A stretch of 60,232 nucleotides of DNA from NCBI GenBank assembly GCA_045639525.1, contig JAZUDI010000082.1, forward strand, positions 1 to 60,232, written 5' to 3'. Shown here piece after piece: positions 1 through 7,800 of the stretch (position 1 is the stretch's first letter; each line of letters begins with the position of its first letter). Below the pieces are notes generated by a model that searched no databases, had not been told where the DNA came from, and saw nothing but the letters and a program-made list of their open reading frames with translations. The translations under genes were made by a program, and so were the position numbers. The stretch is from UBA1181 sp045639525 (GTDB lineage: Bacteria > Bacteroidota > Bacteroidia > Bacteroidales > Paludibacteraceae).

Positions 1-267
1 ATTTCTTTATTTTTTCGTACCCTTAAAGTTACGAATTTTTATCCACTTATCAAACTGATAATCAATATTTTAAGTGTATTTTTGGAGAGATTTTTTTTGT
101 CTCTCAAATTAGTTATGAATTAAATTTAAACAGTTTCTTAATCAATCTTCACTATAGAGAGAAGATTTTTTAGATCACCACATATTAAAATCACCGAAAA
201 CATTGGCAATCCACTAAATTTAACTATATTAGCATATATTTAATTTAAATGACAAATAACAATAATT

Positions 268-738
268 ATGACCAGGAAAATAACAACAGTCGCAGTACTT
301 ATGACACTTCTCCTCCCATCGTGCATTAAATGCAATCACAACAATCACAATGTAGATTATTCGGAATGCCATACCATGGAAGAATACATCGAAATGGTGA
401 AGAGAAACGATCCCAATCAGTACAAAACATTGATGCGGGTCTATCCGATCACTGAAAACAACTTAATCCTTAAGAATCCACAGATGATGGCGGGCATTAC
501 GATGAGTAAGGTTAAATACAAAGTGGGCGAAGAGGTTGACGCTCACCTTTATTTGATCGTACATAGTGATGACATGAGATACGAAGACTCGCATTTCAAA
601 CCAATCGAGAACGGTCACATTAGCTACAAAGCCACACACGCGGGAGTAGATACTATCAAGGCAAATGTAATCATACGAAAAGATTCAGGCGTAGAGATAT
701 CGTATCCATTAGTCCAAAAAATCACAATAGAAGAGTAA
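268..738 (+). CDS. Small predicted lipoprotein, function unknown
   Basis: The 156-residue product begins with a lipoprotein signal: basic MTRK, a hydrophobic stretch, then LLLPSC with Cys19 as the likely lipidated residue. It is therefore probably anchored in the inner or outer membrane facing the periplasm or surface. The mature part is hydrophilic. Its second half (about residues 80-156, from VGEEVDAHLYL to the end) reads as alternating beta strands, including SYKATHAGVDTIKANVIIR, which suggests a small beta-sandwich. I do not recognise the family. There is a faint resemblance to the C-terminal beta domains of GldM/PorM-type proteins, too weak for a name. The gene stands alone: 267 bp of AT-rich DNA lie before it, and a strong hairpin terminator follows 18 bp after the stop. 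Its AT-rich, less biased codons differ from those of the kinase that follows. Confidence 0.75.
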   Translation: MTRKITTVAVLMTLLLPSCIKCNHNNHNVDYSECHTMEEYIEMVKRNDPNQYKTLMRVYPITENNLILKNPQMMAGITMSKVKYKVGEEVDAHLYLIVHSDDMRYEDSHFKPIENGHISYKATHAGVDTIKANVIIRKDSGVEISYPLVQKITIEE

Positions 739-756
739 CGGCAAAACTAATAAAAC

Positions 757-787
757 AAAAAGAGAGTCAAAAATGACTCTCTTTTTC
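757..787. terminator. Bidirectional intrinsic terminator between lipoprotein gene and tRNA-Asn
   Basis: A perfect 13-bp stem, 757-769 paired with 774-786, closes on a 4-base A loop. The arms begin with A and end with T, so the hairpin is followed by U on either transcript. It lies 18 bp past the lipoprotein stop on the plus strand and 23 bp past the 3' end of the tRNA on the minus strand, so it can end both. Confidence 0.85.
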
Positions 788-809
788 AAAACTTTTTTAA
801 ATCTTTCAG

Positions 810-883
810 CTCTCCCTCTTGGACTTGAACCAAGGACCCCCTGATTAACAGTCAGGTGCTCTAACCGACTGAGCTAAGGAAGA
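810..883 (-). tRNA. tRNA-Asn (anticodon GTT)
   Basis: On the minus strand the 74-nt sequence folds as a full cloverleaf. The 7-bp acceptor stem TCTTCCT/AGGGAGA has one G-T pair. The D arm is GCTC-AGTCGGTTA-GAGC. The anticodon stem is CCTGA/TCAGG with loop CTGTTAA, giving anticodon GTT. The T arm is CTTGG-TTCAAGT-CCAAG and the discriminator base is G. No CCA is encoded. The tRNA delivers asparagine for AAC/AAU codons; AAC is heavily used in the giant genes nearby. Confidence 0.96.
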
Positions 884-926
884 ATGTTTGCTACGGGTTT
901 CTGTCCCAATTGCGATGCAAATTTAA

Positions 927-957
927 GTTGTTTTTCCGAATAAAAAAAATATATTTG
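927..957 (+). promoter_or_regulatory. Bacteroidota-type promoter of the kinase gene
   Basis: GTTG at 927-930 and TATATTTG at 950-957, with 19 bp between them, fit the Bacteroidota housekeeping pattern TTTG-N19/20-TAnnTTTG. Transcription would begin near 964 and give a leader of about 22 nt before the ATG at 987. Confidence 0.75.
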
Positions 958-986
958 CATATAAAATTCACAAAAACGATAAAATT

Positions 987-1952
987 ATGGTTACAGTAGG
1001 ATTAGGAAATGCATTGGTAGATGTGTTGTCAGTTTTAAAGTCCGATGAACTATTGGAACAGCTCTCTTTGCCAAGAGGAAGCATGCAACTGGTTGACAAC
1101 GATTTATCACTCAAAATACAAGCGGGCATCAAAGACGGCGAAAAACATTTAGTGACGGGCGGATCTGCCTCCAATACCATCTCCGGATTGGCGGCGATGG
1201 GCGTGCCATGCCACTTCATCGGGAAAACCGGCAAGGACGAGACCGGCGATTTCTTCCAATCAGACATGGAGAAGCACGGCGTCATCACCCACCTTGTAAA
1301 GAGTGAATTACCGACGGGCGTCTGTGTGTCATTAGTCTCTCCAGACAGCGAACGCACCATGGCCACCTGTCTGGGCGCCGCCAGCACCTTGACGGAAAGC
1401 GACTTCGATCCATCCTGGTTTAAAGGTGTGGACTTGTGCCACATTGAGGGATACCTCGTACAAAACACCACGATGATCGAGACCGCCATGAAGATGGCCA
1501 AGGCGGCTGGCGCAAAAATCTCCCTCGACCTTGCCAGCTACAATGTAGTAGAGGAGAACCTCGAATTCCTTCGCCGCGTCGTGAAGGAGTATGTCGATAT
1601 CGTATTCGCCAATGAAGAGGAGGCCAAGGCATTTGCACAGACCGATCCAGAGTCGGCGCTTGACTATATCGCGGAGATGTGCGAAATAGCCGTTGTGAAA
1701 TTGGGCAAGAAGGGTTCTCTCGTCAAAAAGGGAGGAAAGAGCGTCCGCATCGAGCCTCTTGCAAATGTGAACGCGATCGATACCACAGCAGCCGGCGACC
1801 TCTTCGCCGCAGGATTCCTTTACGGACTCCACAAAGGTTACGGTATGAAAAGATGTGGCAACATCGGATCTTTGGTCAGCGGCCATATCGTACAAGTAAT
1901 CGGTTCGAAAATGAGCGAAGAGACTTGGAAGGAGATTCTAAGCAAAGCTTAA
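987..1952 (+). CDS. PfkB-family kinase, adenosine-kinase type
   Basis: This 321-residue cytoplasmic enzyme belongs to the ribokinase/PfkB family. It resembles the Bacteroidota proteins usually annotated as adenosine kinase, which transfer phosphate from ATP to a nucleoside or sugar hydroxyl. Features seen: MVTVGLGNALVDVL at the N-terminus, the glycine-rich substrate motif TGGSASNTISGLAAMG (about residues 58-73), GKTGKDETGDFF (the first PfkB signature region), and DTTAAGDLFAAGF at residues 265-277, whose Asp271 is the expected catalytic base. Ala268 replaces the usual Gly of DTTGAGD, which is seen in relatives. Length is normal. The gene is monocistronic, between its own promoter and a terminator. 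The exact substrate cannot be read from the sequence: adenosine is most likely, but a sugar is possible. Confidence 0.9.
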   Translation: MVTVGLGNALVDVLSVLKSDELLEQLSLPRGSMQLVDNDLSLKIQAGIKDGEKHLVTGGSASNTISGLAAMGVPCHFIGKTGKDETGDFFQSDMEKHGVITHLVKSELPTGVCVSLVSPDSERTMATCLGAASTLTESDFDPSWFKGVDLCHIEGYLVQNTTMIETAMKMAKAAGAKISLDLASYNVVEENLEFLRRVVKEYVDIVFANEEEAKAFAQTDPESALDYIAEMCEIAVVKLGKKGSLVKKGGKSVRIEPLANVNAIDTTAAGDLFAAGFLYGLHKGYGMKRCGNIGSLVSGHIVQVIGSKMSEETWKEILSKA

Positions 1953-1958
1953 ACAGCA

Positions 1959-2022
1959 CACAGCAATATAATGATATAACGATATAGTAATATCACGATA
2001 TACAATTATAACGATATAGCAT
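1959..2022. repeat. 16-bp tandem repeat, three clear copies plus one degenerate
   Basis: Copies begin at 1975, 1991 and 2007 with an exact 16-bp period: TATAACGATATAGTAA, TATCACGATATACAAT and TATAACGATATAGCAT. A weaker copy at 1959 matches the first at about 10 of 16 positions. The array lies between the kinase stop and its terminator, so it would be in the 3' end of the mRNA. No function is evident. It could be a simple variable-number repeat or a protein-binding array. Confidence 0.8.
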
Positions 2023-2041
2023 TATATTCACAAGTAACTAT

Positions 2042-2077
2042 AGGACAGCATCTCATGCGTGGTGGCTGTCCTTTTTT
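2042..2077 (+). terminator. Intrinsic terminator of the kinase gene
   Basis: The stem AGGACAGC (2042-2049) pairs with GCTGTCCT (2065-2072) and runs straight into a T tract ending at 2077. This is a standard Rho-independent terminator 90 bp after the kinase stop. Confidence 0.88.
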
Positions 2078-2130
2078 CATAATTTCGCATAAAGAACTAC
2101 ATTATACCATAACTCAAACCATTCTTTAAG

Positions 2131-3279
2131 ATGTCTCACCCGAACATAAAACACCTTATTATTCTCAGTTGTTTTCTGACCGTCGCCTCAAACAGCGTCG
2201 CGCGAGAGGTCGTGATTCCTGAGGGAACGGTAGAAATCACCATAGAGGATGGATATGCGGGAGACGAATCCATCACCTCCGTCGTCATCCCCAACTCCGT
2301 CGTCACCATCGGAGAACTATCCTTTAGCGATTGTACCAACCTCACAGACATCAAGCTGCCTGATTCATTGGAGAGCATTGGCGGGTTGGCCTTCACAGGA
2401 TGCGAAAAATTGAAGAGTATCACCATCCCCCATACGGTAAGAGAGATCGGCGTGGGCACTTTCGAGGGATGCGTAAGCCTGAAGAGCATCACCCTACCTC
2501 ACGCCTTGACAGCCGTCAGGAACAACCTCTTTATGGGTTGCACAAATCTCAAGTCCATTGTCATTCCTGAACGTGTCGTAAGAATTGGGAAAAGCGCTTT
2601 CGCGGAGTGCCGTAACCTAAAGAGCATCATCATTGCCCCCTCGGTAAAAAAAATTGAGTCGATGGCATTCATCGACTGCAAAAACTTAATCGATATTCAC
2701 ATACCAAACTCCGTAACCACGATCGGAGATTGGGCCTTTAACGGTTGTGATCGCCTCACCACCATCACCCTACCTGACTCAATCACTAAAATAGAGCCAT
2801 TCACCTTCTTCCGGTGCGTCAGATTAAAAGAGGTGAATATCCCTAAAGCCGTAACCCAGATAGGCTACGATGCGTTTGAGGATTGTGGAAGCTTAGTTGC
2901 CGTACACATCGGAGAAGGCGTCACCCAGATCGGGAAGTGGGCCTTCAAGGGGTGCAAAAGCCTCAAAAAGGTCAACATTCCACAATCGGTAACTCATATA
3001 AAAGATAACACCTTTGATGGTTGCACGGCACTTTCCAAGGTCACCCTACCCGACTCACTCACGGCGATCGGCTACGAGGCTTTCAAGTCGTGTCAAAAAA
3101 TCACAACTATCACCATCCCCAGATCAGTGGAGTTCATAGATCTTTACGCTTTCGAAGATTGCATTCAACTGAAGGAAGTAAAAATGCTCAACCTTCATAT
3201 AATAGAGGTAAAGAAGGATGCCTTCAAAGGATGCAAAAAACTAAAGGCGAGACCTTGGGAAAGCAAAAGAGAGAAGTAA
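2131..3279 (+). CDS. Secreted BspA-type leucine-rich-repeat protein (LRR_5)
   Basis: The product has 382 residues: a signal peptide (about 1-24, cleavage probably after SVA) and then about fourteen 23-residue leucine-rich repeats filling the rest. The repeat unit reads IGxxAFxxCxxLxxIxIPxSVxx, the BspA or LRR_5 class known from Tannerella, Treponema and gut Bacteroidota surface proteins, where it mediates binding to host proteins or other cells. Nearly every unit has a Cys in the AFxxC position. The last unit is partial (KKDAFKGCKKLKARPW) and the protein ends in a basic tail. There is no T9SS C-terminal domain, so it is likely periplasmic or surface-attached by another route. LSC at Cys14 is a poor lipobox. 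No clear promoter was seen. The gene converges on the minus-strand operon with only 4 bp between stop codons. Confidence 0.88.
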   Translation: MSHPNIKHLIILSCFLTVASNSVAREVVIPEGTVEITIEDGYAGDESITSVVIPNSVVTIGELSFSDCTNLTDIKLPDSLESIGGLAFTGCEKLKSITIPHTVREIGVGTFEGCVSLKSITLPHALTAVRNNLFMGCTNLKSIVIPERVVRIGKSAFAECRNLKSIIIAPSVKKIESMAFIDCKNLIDIHIPNSVTTIGDWAFNGCDRLTTITLPDSITKIEPFTFFRCVRLKEVNIPKAVTQIGYDAFEDCGSLVAVHIGEGVTQIGKWAFKGCKSLKKVNIPQSVTHIKDNTFDGCTALSKVTLPDSLTAIGYEAFKSCQKITTITIPRSVEFIDLYAFEDCIQLKEVKMLNLHIIEVKKDAFKGCKKLKARPWESKREK

Positions 3280-3283
3280 AAAG

Positions 3284-3679
3284 TTATTTTATCTTCTTCT
3301 TTAATTTTGCGATCTCCTTTTCATTCTTCGACAAAGCCTCCTCCAAAATATTGGAGACGATCGAATTGAGTGGAGTACCGGAAAGGAAGGAGATCAATTT
3401 CAACTCTTGATGCAGACGAGTAGGAATCTGAACCACAACGGATGGTTCCTTCTCGCACTTCGCCAACAATTTGGAGAAGGAGGCCGCCAAGGCATCATCC
3501 GCACCTTTTTTAGAAACGGCCTTCTCACCCTCAGCAGATTCTGATTGTGGGACAGGAGTCTCCTTGGCTGGCTGTGCCACACGATTCATGTTATCTTGAA
3601 GCGCCTTCTCTTTCTCGCGCTTCTCATTTTCTTTCGCAGCGGCGATCAACGCCTCCATCGGATTTTTTGAAACTGCCAT
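3284..3679 (-). CDS. Small partner of ParA with C-terminal ribbon-helix-helix-like segment
   Basis: The 131-residue protein begins six bases after the parA stop and is evidently in the same operon. Residues 1-75 are charged and low in complexity, with a helical Lys/Glu-rich start and a Pro/Ser/Glu linker. Residues about 80-117 (VVVQIPTRLHQELK, then ISFLSGTPLNSIVSNILEEAL) have the strand-helix-helix pattern of Arc/MetJ-type DNA-binding proteins. They resemble the DUF3408/TraB-like proteins that follow ParA-type genes in Bacteroidota conjugative elements. The tail is Lys-rich. By analogy with ParA/ParG-type systems it would bind DNA as a dimer, act as the centromere-binding adaptor for the ATPase, and repress its own operon. 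That role is inferred from position and fold pattern only. Confidence 0.7.
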   Translation of the reverse strand: MAVSKNPMEALIAAAKENEKREKEKALQDNMNRVAQPAKETPVPQSESAEGEKAVSKKGADDALAASFSKLLAKCEKEPSVVVQIPTRLHQELKLISFLSGTPLNSIVSNILEEALSKNEKEIAKLKKKIK

Positions 3680-3685
3680 AATCTA

Positions 3686-4384
3686 CTATTTTTGAATATG
3701 TAACACAATCACGTTCAACAACTCTTCGAATGTCTTGGAAAGATCGTAATTCACCTTGCCATCGATGGTGGTCAAGTAGCGTTGCGTATCCGTCGAATCC
3801 TTCACATAGCGGTCGATGAACTTCATAAAGAGCTGTCCTTGCTTATTCGCCTCATAAAGCGAACGGAACTCCAACACCTGCTCACGCACACGATTGAACA
3901 CACCCACATAGGTGGTGTCCAACCCAAACTCTTTTTTACGTTTCTCCACAATAGACATATATTTATTGTAGAAAATCTCCGTCGCGTTGTAGTCGATTTT
4001 AGAAGGGATCAAAGGAATGAAGGCGACATCGATCAGATGGTAGAGCGTCATCACACCCTCTTGGACCATATTTCCGGGGAAGTCAATCAGAATAATATCA
4101 TACTCCTCTTTTAACTTGCCCAATTGGTTCGGTAACTCCTGGGAGAATACCGACATCACAGGATAGGAGTCGTCCGAACGCTTTCCGAACGTAGCGACAT
4201 CGCTCTGGCGCATGTTATACAAACTGTTCTGCTCGTTGTCACAATCCACGACAACGAAACGAAGGCCGTTCATCTTGCCTACCCTATGTAAATAATTGGC
4301 GAACATTGTCGTCAAGGTCGTTTTTCCGCTTCCACCTTTTTGGGAAACGAAGGAGACAACCAAACCCGGAAGTATTTTACCCAT
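3686..4384 (-). CDS. parA: ParA/MinD-type partition ATPase
   Basis: The 232-residue product is a ParA-family deviant Walker ATPase. Counted from the chosen start, it has the signature KGGSGKTT at 16-23, the A' motif VVVDCD (Asp47/Asp49) and the Walker B ILIDFPG around Asp101. Such ATPases bind DNA non-specifically when ATP-bound and move a DNA or protein cargo. I chose the ATG at 4384 because MGKILPGLVVSFVSQ gives the normal short N-terminus. The open frame reaches back to 4459, but those 25 residues would begin upstream of the expected transcript start. The downstream partner is the ribbon-helix-helix-like protein. The pair could be a chromosomal partition or positioning module, or a remnant of a conjugative element or plasmid. 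No conjugation genes lie in the window. Confidence 0.88.
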   Translation of the reverse strand: MGKILPGLVVSFVSQKGGSGKTTLTTMFANYLHRVGKMNGLRFVVVDCDNEQNSLYNMRQSDVATFGKRSDDSYPVMSVFSQELPNQLGKLKEEYDIILIDFPGNMVQEGVMTLYHLIDVAFIPLIPSKIDYNATEIFYNKYMSIVEKRKKEFGLDTTYVGVFNRVREQVLEFRSLYEANKQGQLFMKFIDRYVKDSTDTQRYLTTIDGKVNYDLSKTFEELLNVIVLHIQK

Positions 4385-4431
4385 AATCAGTCTTAGTCTA
4401 TAAGCAAAGGTCTGTAAACAAAGTGCATCAC

Positions 4432-4449
4432 ATAGGGAGATATCCCTAT
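4432..4449. promoter_or_regulatory. Palindromic operator candidate at the parA transcription start
   Basis: ATAGGGA (4432-4438) and TCCCTAT (4443-4449) form a perfect 7-bp inverted repeat around GATA. It lies just downstream of the parA -7 box, where a bound repressor would block initiation. The ribbon-helix-helix-like protein of the same operon is the natural candidate ligand, by analogy with autoregulated par operons. The binding itself is inference. Confidence 0.5.
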
Positions 4450-4456
4450 CGCATTG

Positions 4457-4488
4457 CAAATATAGAGATAAAGATATAACTATCCAAA
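4457..4488 (-). promoter_or_regulatory. Bacteroidota-type promoter of the parA operon
   Basis: On the minus strand TTTG (4488-4485), 20 bp, then TATATTTG (4464-4457) match the Bacteroidota consensus exactly. The start would be near 4450, giving a leader of about 66 nt that holds the palindrome at 4432-4449. Confidence 0.78.
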
Positions 4489-4748
4489 TATTTATATAGA
4501 TATTTATGGTTATATATATCTATTTATATCGGTTAATACTAATATATTTATATATTTTAATTTGCTTATATTATTATATTGCTATACTAATATATTCTTA
4601 TAACACTAAATATCAACAATTTACAATATAAAACAAAAACAAACGAGGCAAAAAGTAGAATTCCACAGACAAAGGCAGAGAATTTCAGGAAGATTGACAA
4701 CTCGCCTCAAACGGATTGACATTTTTGGATAGTTTTTATATTATAAAA
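4489..4748. repeat. AT-rich divergent intergenic region with 13-bp direct repeats
   Basis: No gene is present between parA and the first giant gene. The first 130 bp are nearly all A and T. They contain two identical 13-bp copies of ATACTAATATATT at 4536-4548 and 4584-4596, 48 bp apart, and further runs of TATTTATA/TATATAG type. The part from 4621 to 4748 is less AT-rich and shows only a short GAGGC...GCCTC inverted pair. This could be a partition (parS-like) site for the adjacent ATPase, or simply the AT-rich control region of the giant gene. Confidence 0.45.
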
Positions 4749-4780
4749 TTTGTTAATAAAGAAAAATAATTTTACATTTG
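4749..4780 (+). promoter_or_regulatory. Bacteroidota-type promoter of the first giant gene
   Basis: TTTG at 4749-4752, a 20-bp spacer, and TACATTTG at 4773-4780 match the consensus exactly. Transcription would begin near 4787, giving a short A-rich leader of about 28 nt before the ATG at 4815, which fits the A-rich, SD-less start sites common in this phylum. Confidence 0.82.
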
Positions 4781-4814
4781 AAGTTCTGAAAACAAAGTAA
4801 AACAAAGTAGCATT

Positions 4815-7800
4815 ATGATAGCAAATCAGGTATGTAAATTGCTTAAAATAAGCCTTTTAACTATATTCGCCATATTATCGTTCATTGCCGAGACAAACGC
4901 CGCGACAAGAAACGAGGATACCCCCAACCTAAGCTTCGAAAAAGGAACGTTTGAAGGATGGAAGAGATGGTACGGTTATTACGGACCGAAGGATTGGACC
5001 AACAAACAACAGTGCGAAACTGAGCCTCTTTTTATCTCGCAAAGCACCAACCAACCAGTAGAAAACGTGGGTGATGTTTGGGCAGAAAAAACCGAGTCAG
5101 TCATCAATAACGAACGTGGAACATTCGAGGTGATGGCCAATCCGGGATTCGATATGAACTTGGCCTGTGACAACATCAAAATCGTACCAATCGGCTATGG
5201 CCAATCCATGAAAATCGGAACCAGCAACTACATGGAGGGAACAGAGTTGCACTACGATGACGGCCGAACCACCTCCCGACAAATGAGAGCCTTGGCAGAG
5301 AAGAGCACTTACGAATACACGGTCACAGAAAACTCATCATTGTTGACTATCAACTATGCGGTCATCATTCAGGAGGATAAGAATGTGATACACCTCGACG
5401 AAATGCCTCGTTTCGCTATCAATGTTTACACCAAAGAGGCTACACCTGAAACACTTTGTATTTCAACCTCATACAAATCAAACGACCCAAGACTTCAATT
5501 GGCCAATGCGCATGGTATCACAAGACATGAGCACAAAGAGATAGTAACAACAGACAATTGCTTACAATGGGACTGTACCAGAAGAAGTCTGACAGAGTGC
5601 GAAATTTGGGACTACGACAGATGTATTAAAACAGAAAAAAGAGAAGTAGAAGACAAAACGAAATGCGTTCAATACAAATGTACAAAATGGGACAGATGGG
5701 GTAATTGTACACAAAGAAGCAAGAAAGACTGCGAAATCTACGGAACGAAATGGATAGACGAATGCGTTTTACGACAAGATGTTTGTACACAATATCAATG
5801 TGAAGACTGGGGAGCTTGTCTAAAATACGAAACCAAGGAAGTTGTATCATACACCTACACGCCTGACCCCAATTCCAAGTGCGCCGCATCCCTTGTCTAT
5901 CAACAATTGGCGGACGAAGAGTTCTATTACGACGGATGGAAAACCATCTCCTATGACTTAAGGAAGTACATCGGCAAGACCATCATCATCGAAGTGATTA
6001 ACAGAGACTGTCTCGAACACTTGAACAGATGTGCAAATTCCGACAGTCATGCCTCCGGCAAAACATTCTACACCAGCTCGGGTACTAGAACAAACGAAAA
6101 ATGTGGTTCGTTTACCGCATACTGTACAGAGTGTAATGCCTACAAAACCTTCGTTAAATCTTGTACTGGTGGACACCACAGAACCTACGCATACTTCAAC
6201 GCGGCATCACAGAGGATGGAGTTGAAAATCAAGAACTGCGGAAACGTCGGACAACCTGCCACCATCACGGCTCCGGAAGGATTCGATGTCTATGAATGGA
6301 CCATGGATGGCAAAGCAGGTAAATTCAACACGGGCCTCAACTCTCCTAACATCTGTAACATTCCTTACACCGAAATCAAGGATAATGTCAACTACTACTG
6401 TACCATGTACAACACGGCGGATCCAACTTGTACCAAGGTAGTGGAGACCTTCAGATTGTCAACCAACCCAATCGTAGCTGATTTTAATACCGATTTGGCA
6501 TGTTATAATGAGGTACATTTCGACAACCTGTCCAAAGTGAACGAGGTAACAATGGCGGATGGCACCAAGAAGAAAAACGACGAAATCACATATCAAGTAT
6601 GGTCGTTCTACAACCAAGACGGCAAGTATGAGACTGGAGAAGAGAATCCTACCTACCTTTTTAACTGCAAACAAGACGGAGGATGCAAATATACCACCAA
6701 ATTAGCGGTTATCACAAAAAACGACTGCCGTGTGGAAATCTCCAAACCAATTGAGGTCAACCAAAGACCTGAAGTGATCATCGAGGGTGACAAAACCGTA
6801 TGTTACGGCGACTCCACCATGTTGATGCTAAACAGCGAATCATACCCAGCCAGTGCGTTGGCTCCAGGTGACTATTACGAGTACGCATGGGAAAACGAGG
6901 CAGGAGACGTATTGAAAAAAGGAAGAGGTGCAGATGGTAGATGGTTCTGGGCAAAACCATCCAACGGTACGGCAAGATATACCTTAAAAATATACCACAA
7001 CGAAATCAGTGAACATGGAAACGAAGTAACCTGCGTATATTCCGGCACACATGACGTATCCGTAATCGAAAAGCCGGTGGCTAAAATTTCGATTGCAAAC
7101 ATGTACACGCCGAACGGAGAAATCAAGCAAGTGGATCTATGTAAAAACACAACCGCCATCTTGAGCGGATCTTCCACAATGCAAAAATGTATGTTCGGTT
7201 GGAGCAAGGGAGAAAAGTTTGATTTAGACAACGTCAACCTACAACTTGGAGATGATAACGGCACACGGATTGATACAGCCGACATCATTCTCTCGGACAC
7301 TACCAAATTTTACCTTTTTGTAGAGGCAGAGAACGGATGTTACCAAATCGACTCCATCCGTTTGAACGCGCTTCCATTGCCAAAACTCGAAATCACAGCC
7401 GATGGCGAGTTAACCGCAAACGGTTATAAAGAGATCTGTTCGGGAGAGTCAACCGTATTGAAGGTAAGCGGAAAAGATGCGCAAGACAAAGCGATCAACA
7501 ACTTCGTATGGACAACTCCTAACCAAGGTCAACCAACCTTGGAGGCCATCACCGCAACCCCTGCGGAAGAGAATGCCTACTTCAAGGATGGCAAATACAT
7601 CTATAAATATGAGGTCAGCGGAAGTGACAAGTTGGGATGTACCGCCAAAGACTCTCTCCTTATATATATGTATAAGAACCCTACCCTCTCCTTCAACGAA
7701 TTCCCTGGCGGTGTCTGCGCCGGAGAAGAATTCACACTGAAGGTAAGCGGTGTCGATTCCATTGTAGTGGACAACAACCTTGAATCAGGATCGACAGCCT

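Noticed and set aside
81..110. Hairpin GAGAGA/TCTCTC upstream of the first gene as a terminator
   Set aside because: The stem is only six pairs, with the T run in the loop rather than after the stem, so it does not look like a working terminator.
268..738. Assignment of the first lipoprotein as a GldM/PorM-like T9SS component
   Set aside because: Only a vague beta-strand pattern near the C-terminus is similar; size, lipobox and context do not fit.
968..1895. Minus-strand open frames across the kinase gene (968-1501 and 1332-1895)
   Set aside because: The plus-strand frame has clear PfkB motifs, a promoter and a terminator; the antisense frames show none.
1959..2022. CRISPR array
   Set aside because: The 16-bp units are directly adjacent without spacers, and no cas gene is present. 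The coding repeats of the giant genes are likewise not CRISPR.
4385..4459. Longer parA starting at 4459
   Set aside because: The extra 25 residues are unlike ParA N-termini, and the expected transcript start near 4450 lies inside them.
810..4596. tRNA-Asn as the attachment site of an integrated element that brought in parA
   Set aside because: No repeat of the tRNA 3' end, integrase or conjugation gene is visible, and housekeeping-type genes lie between them.
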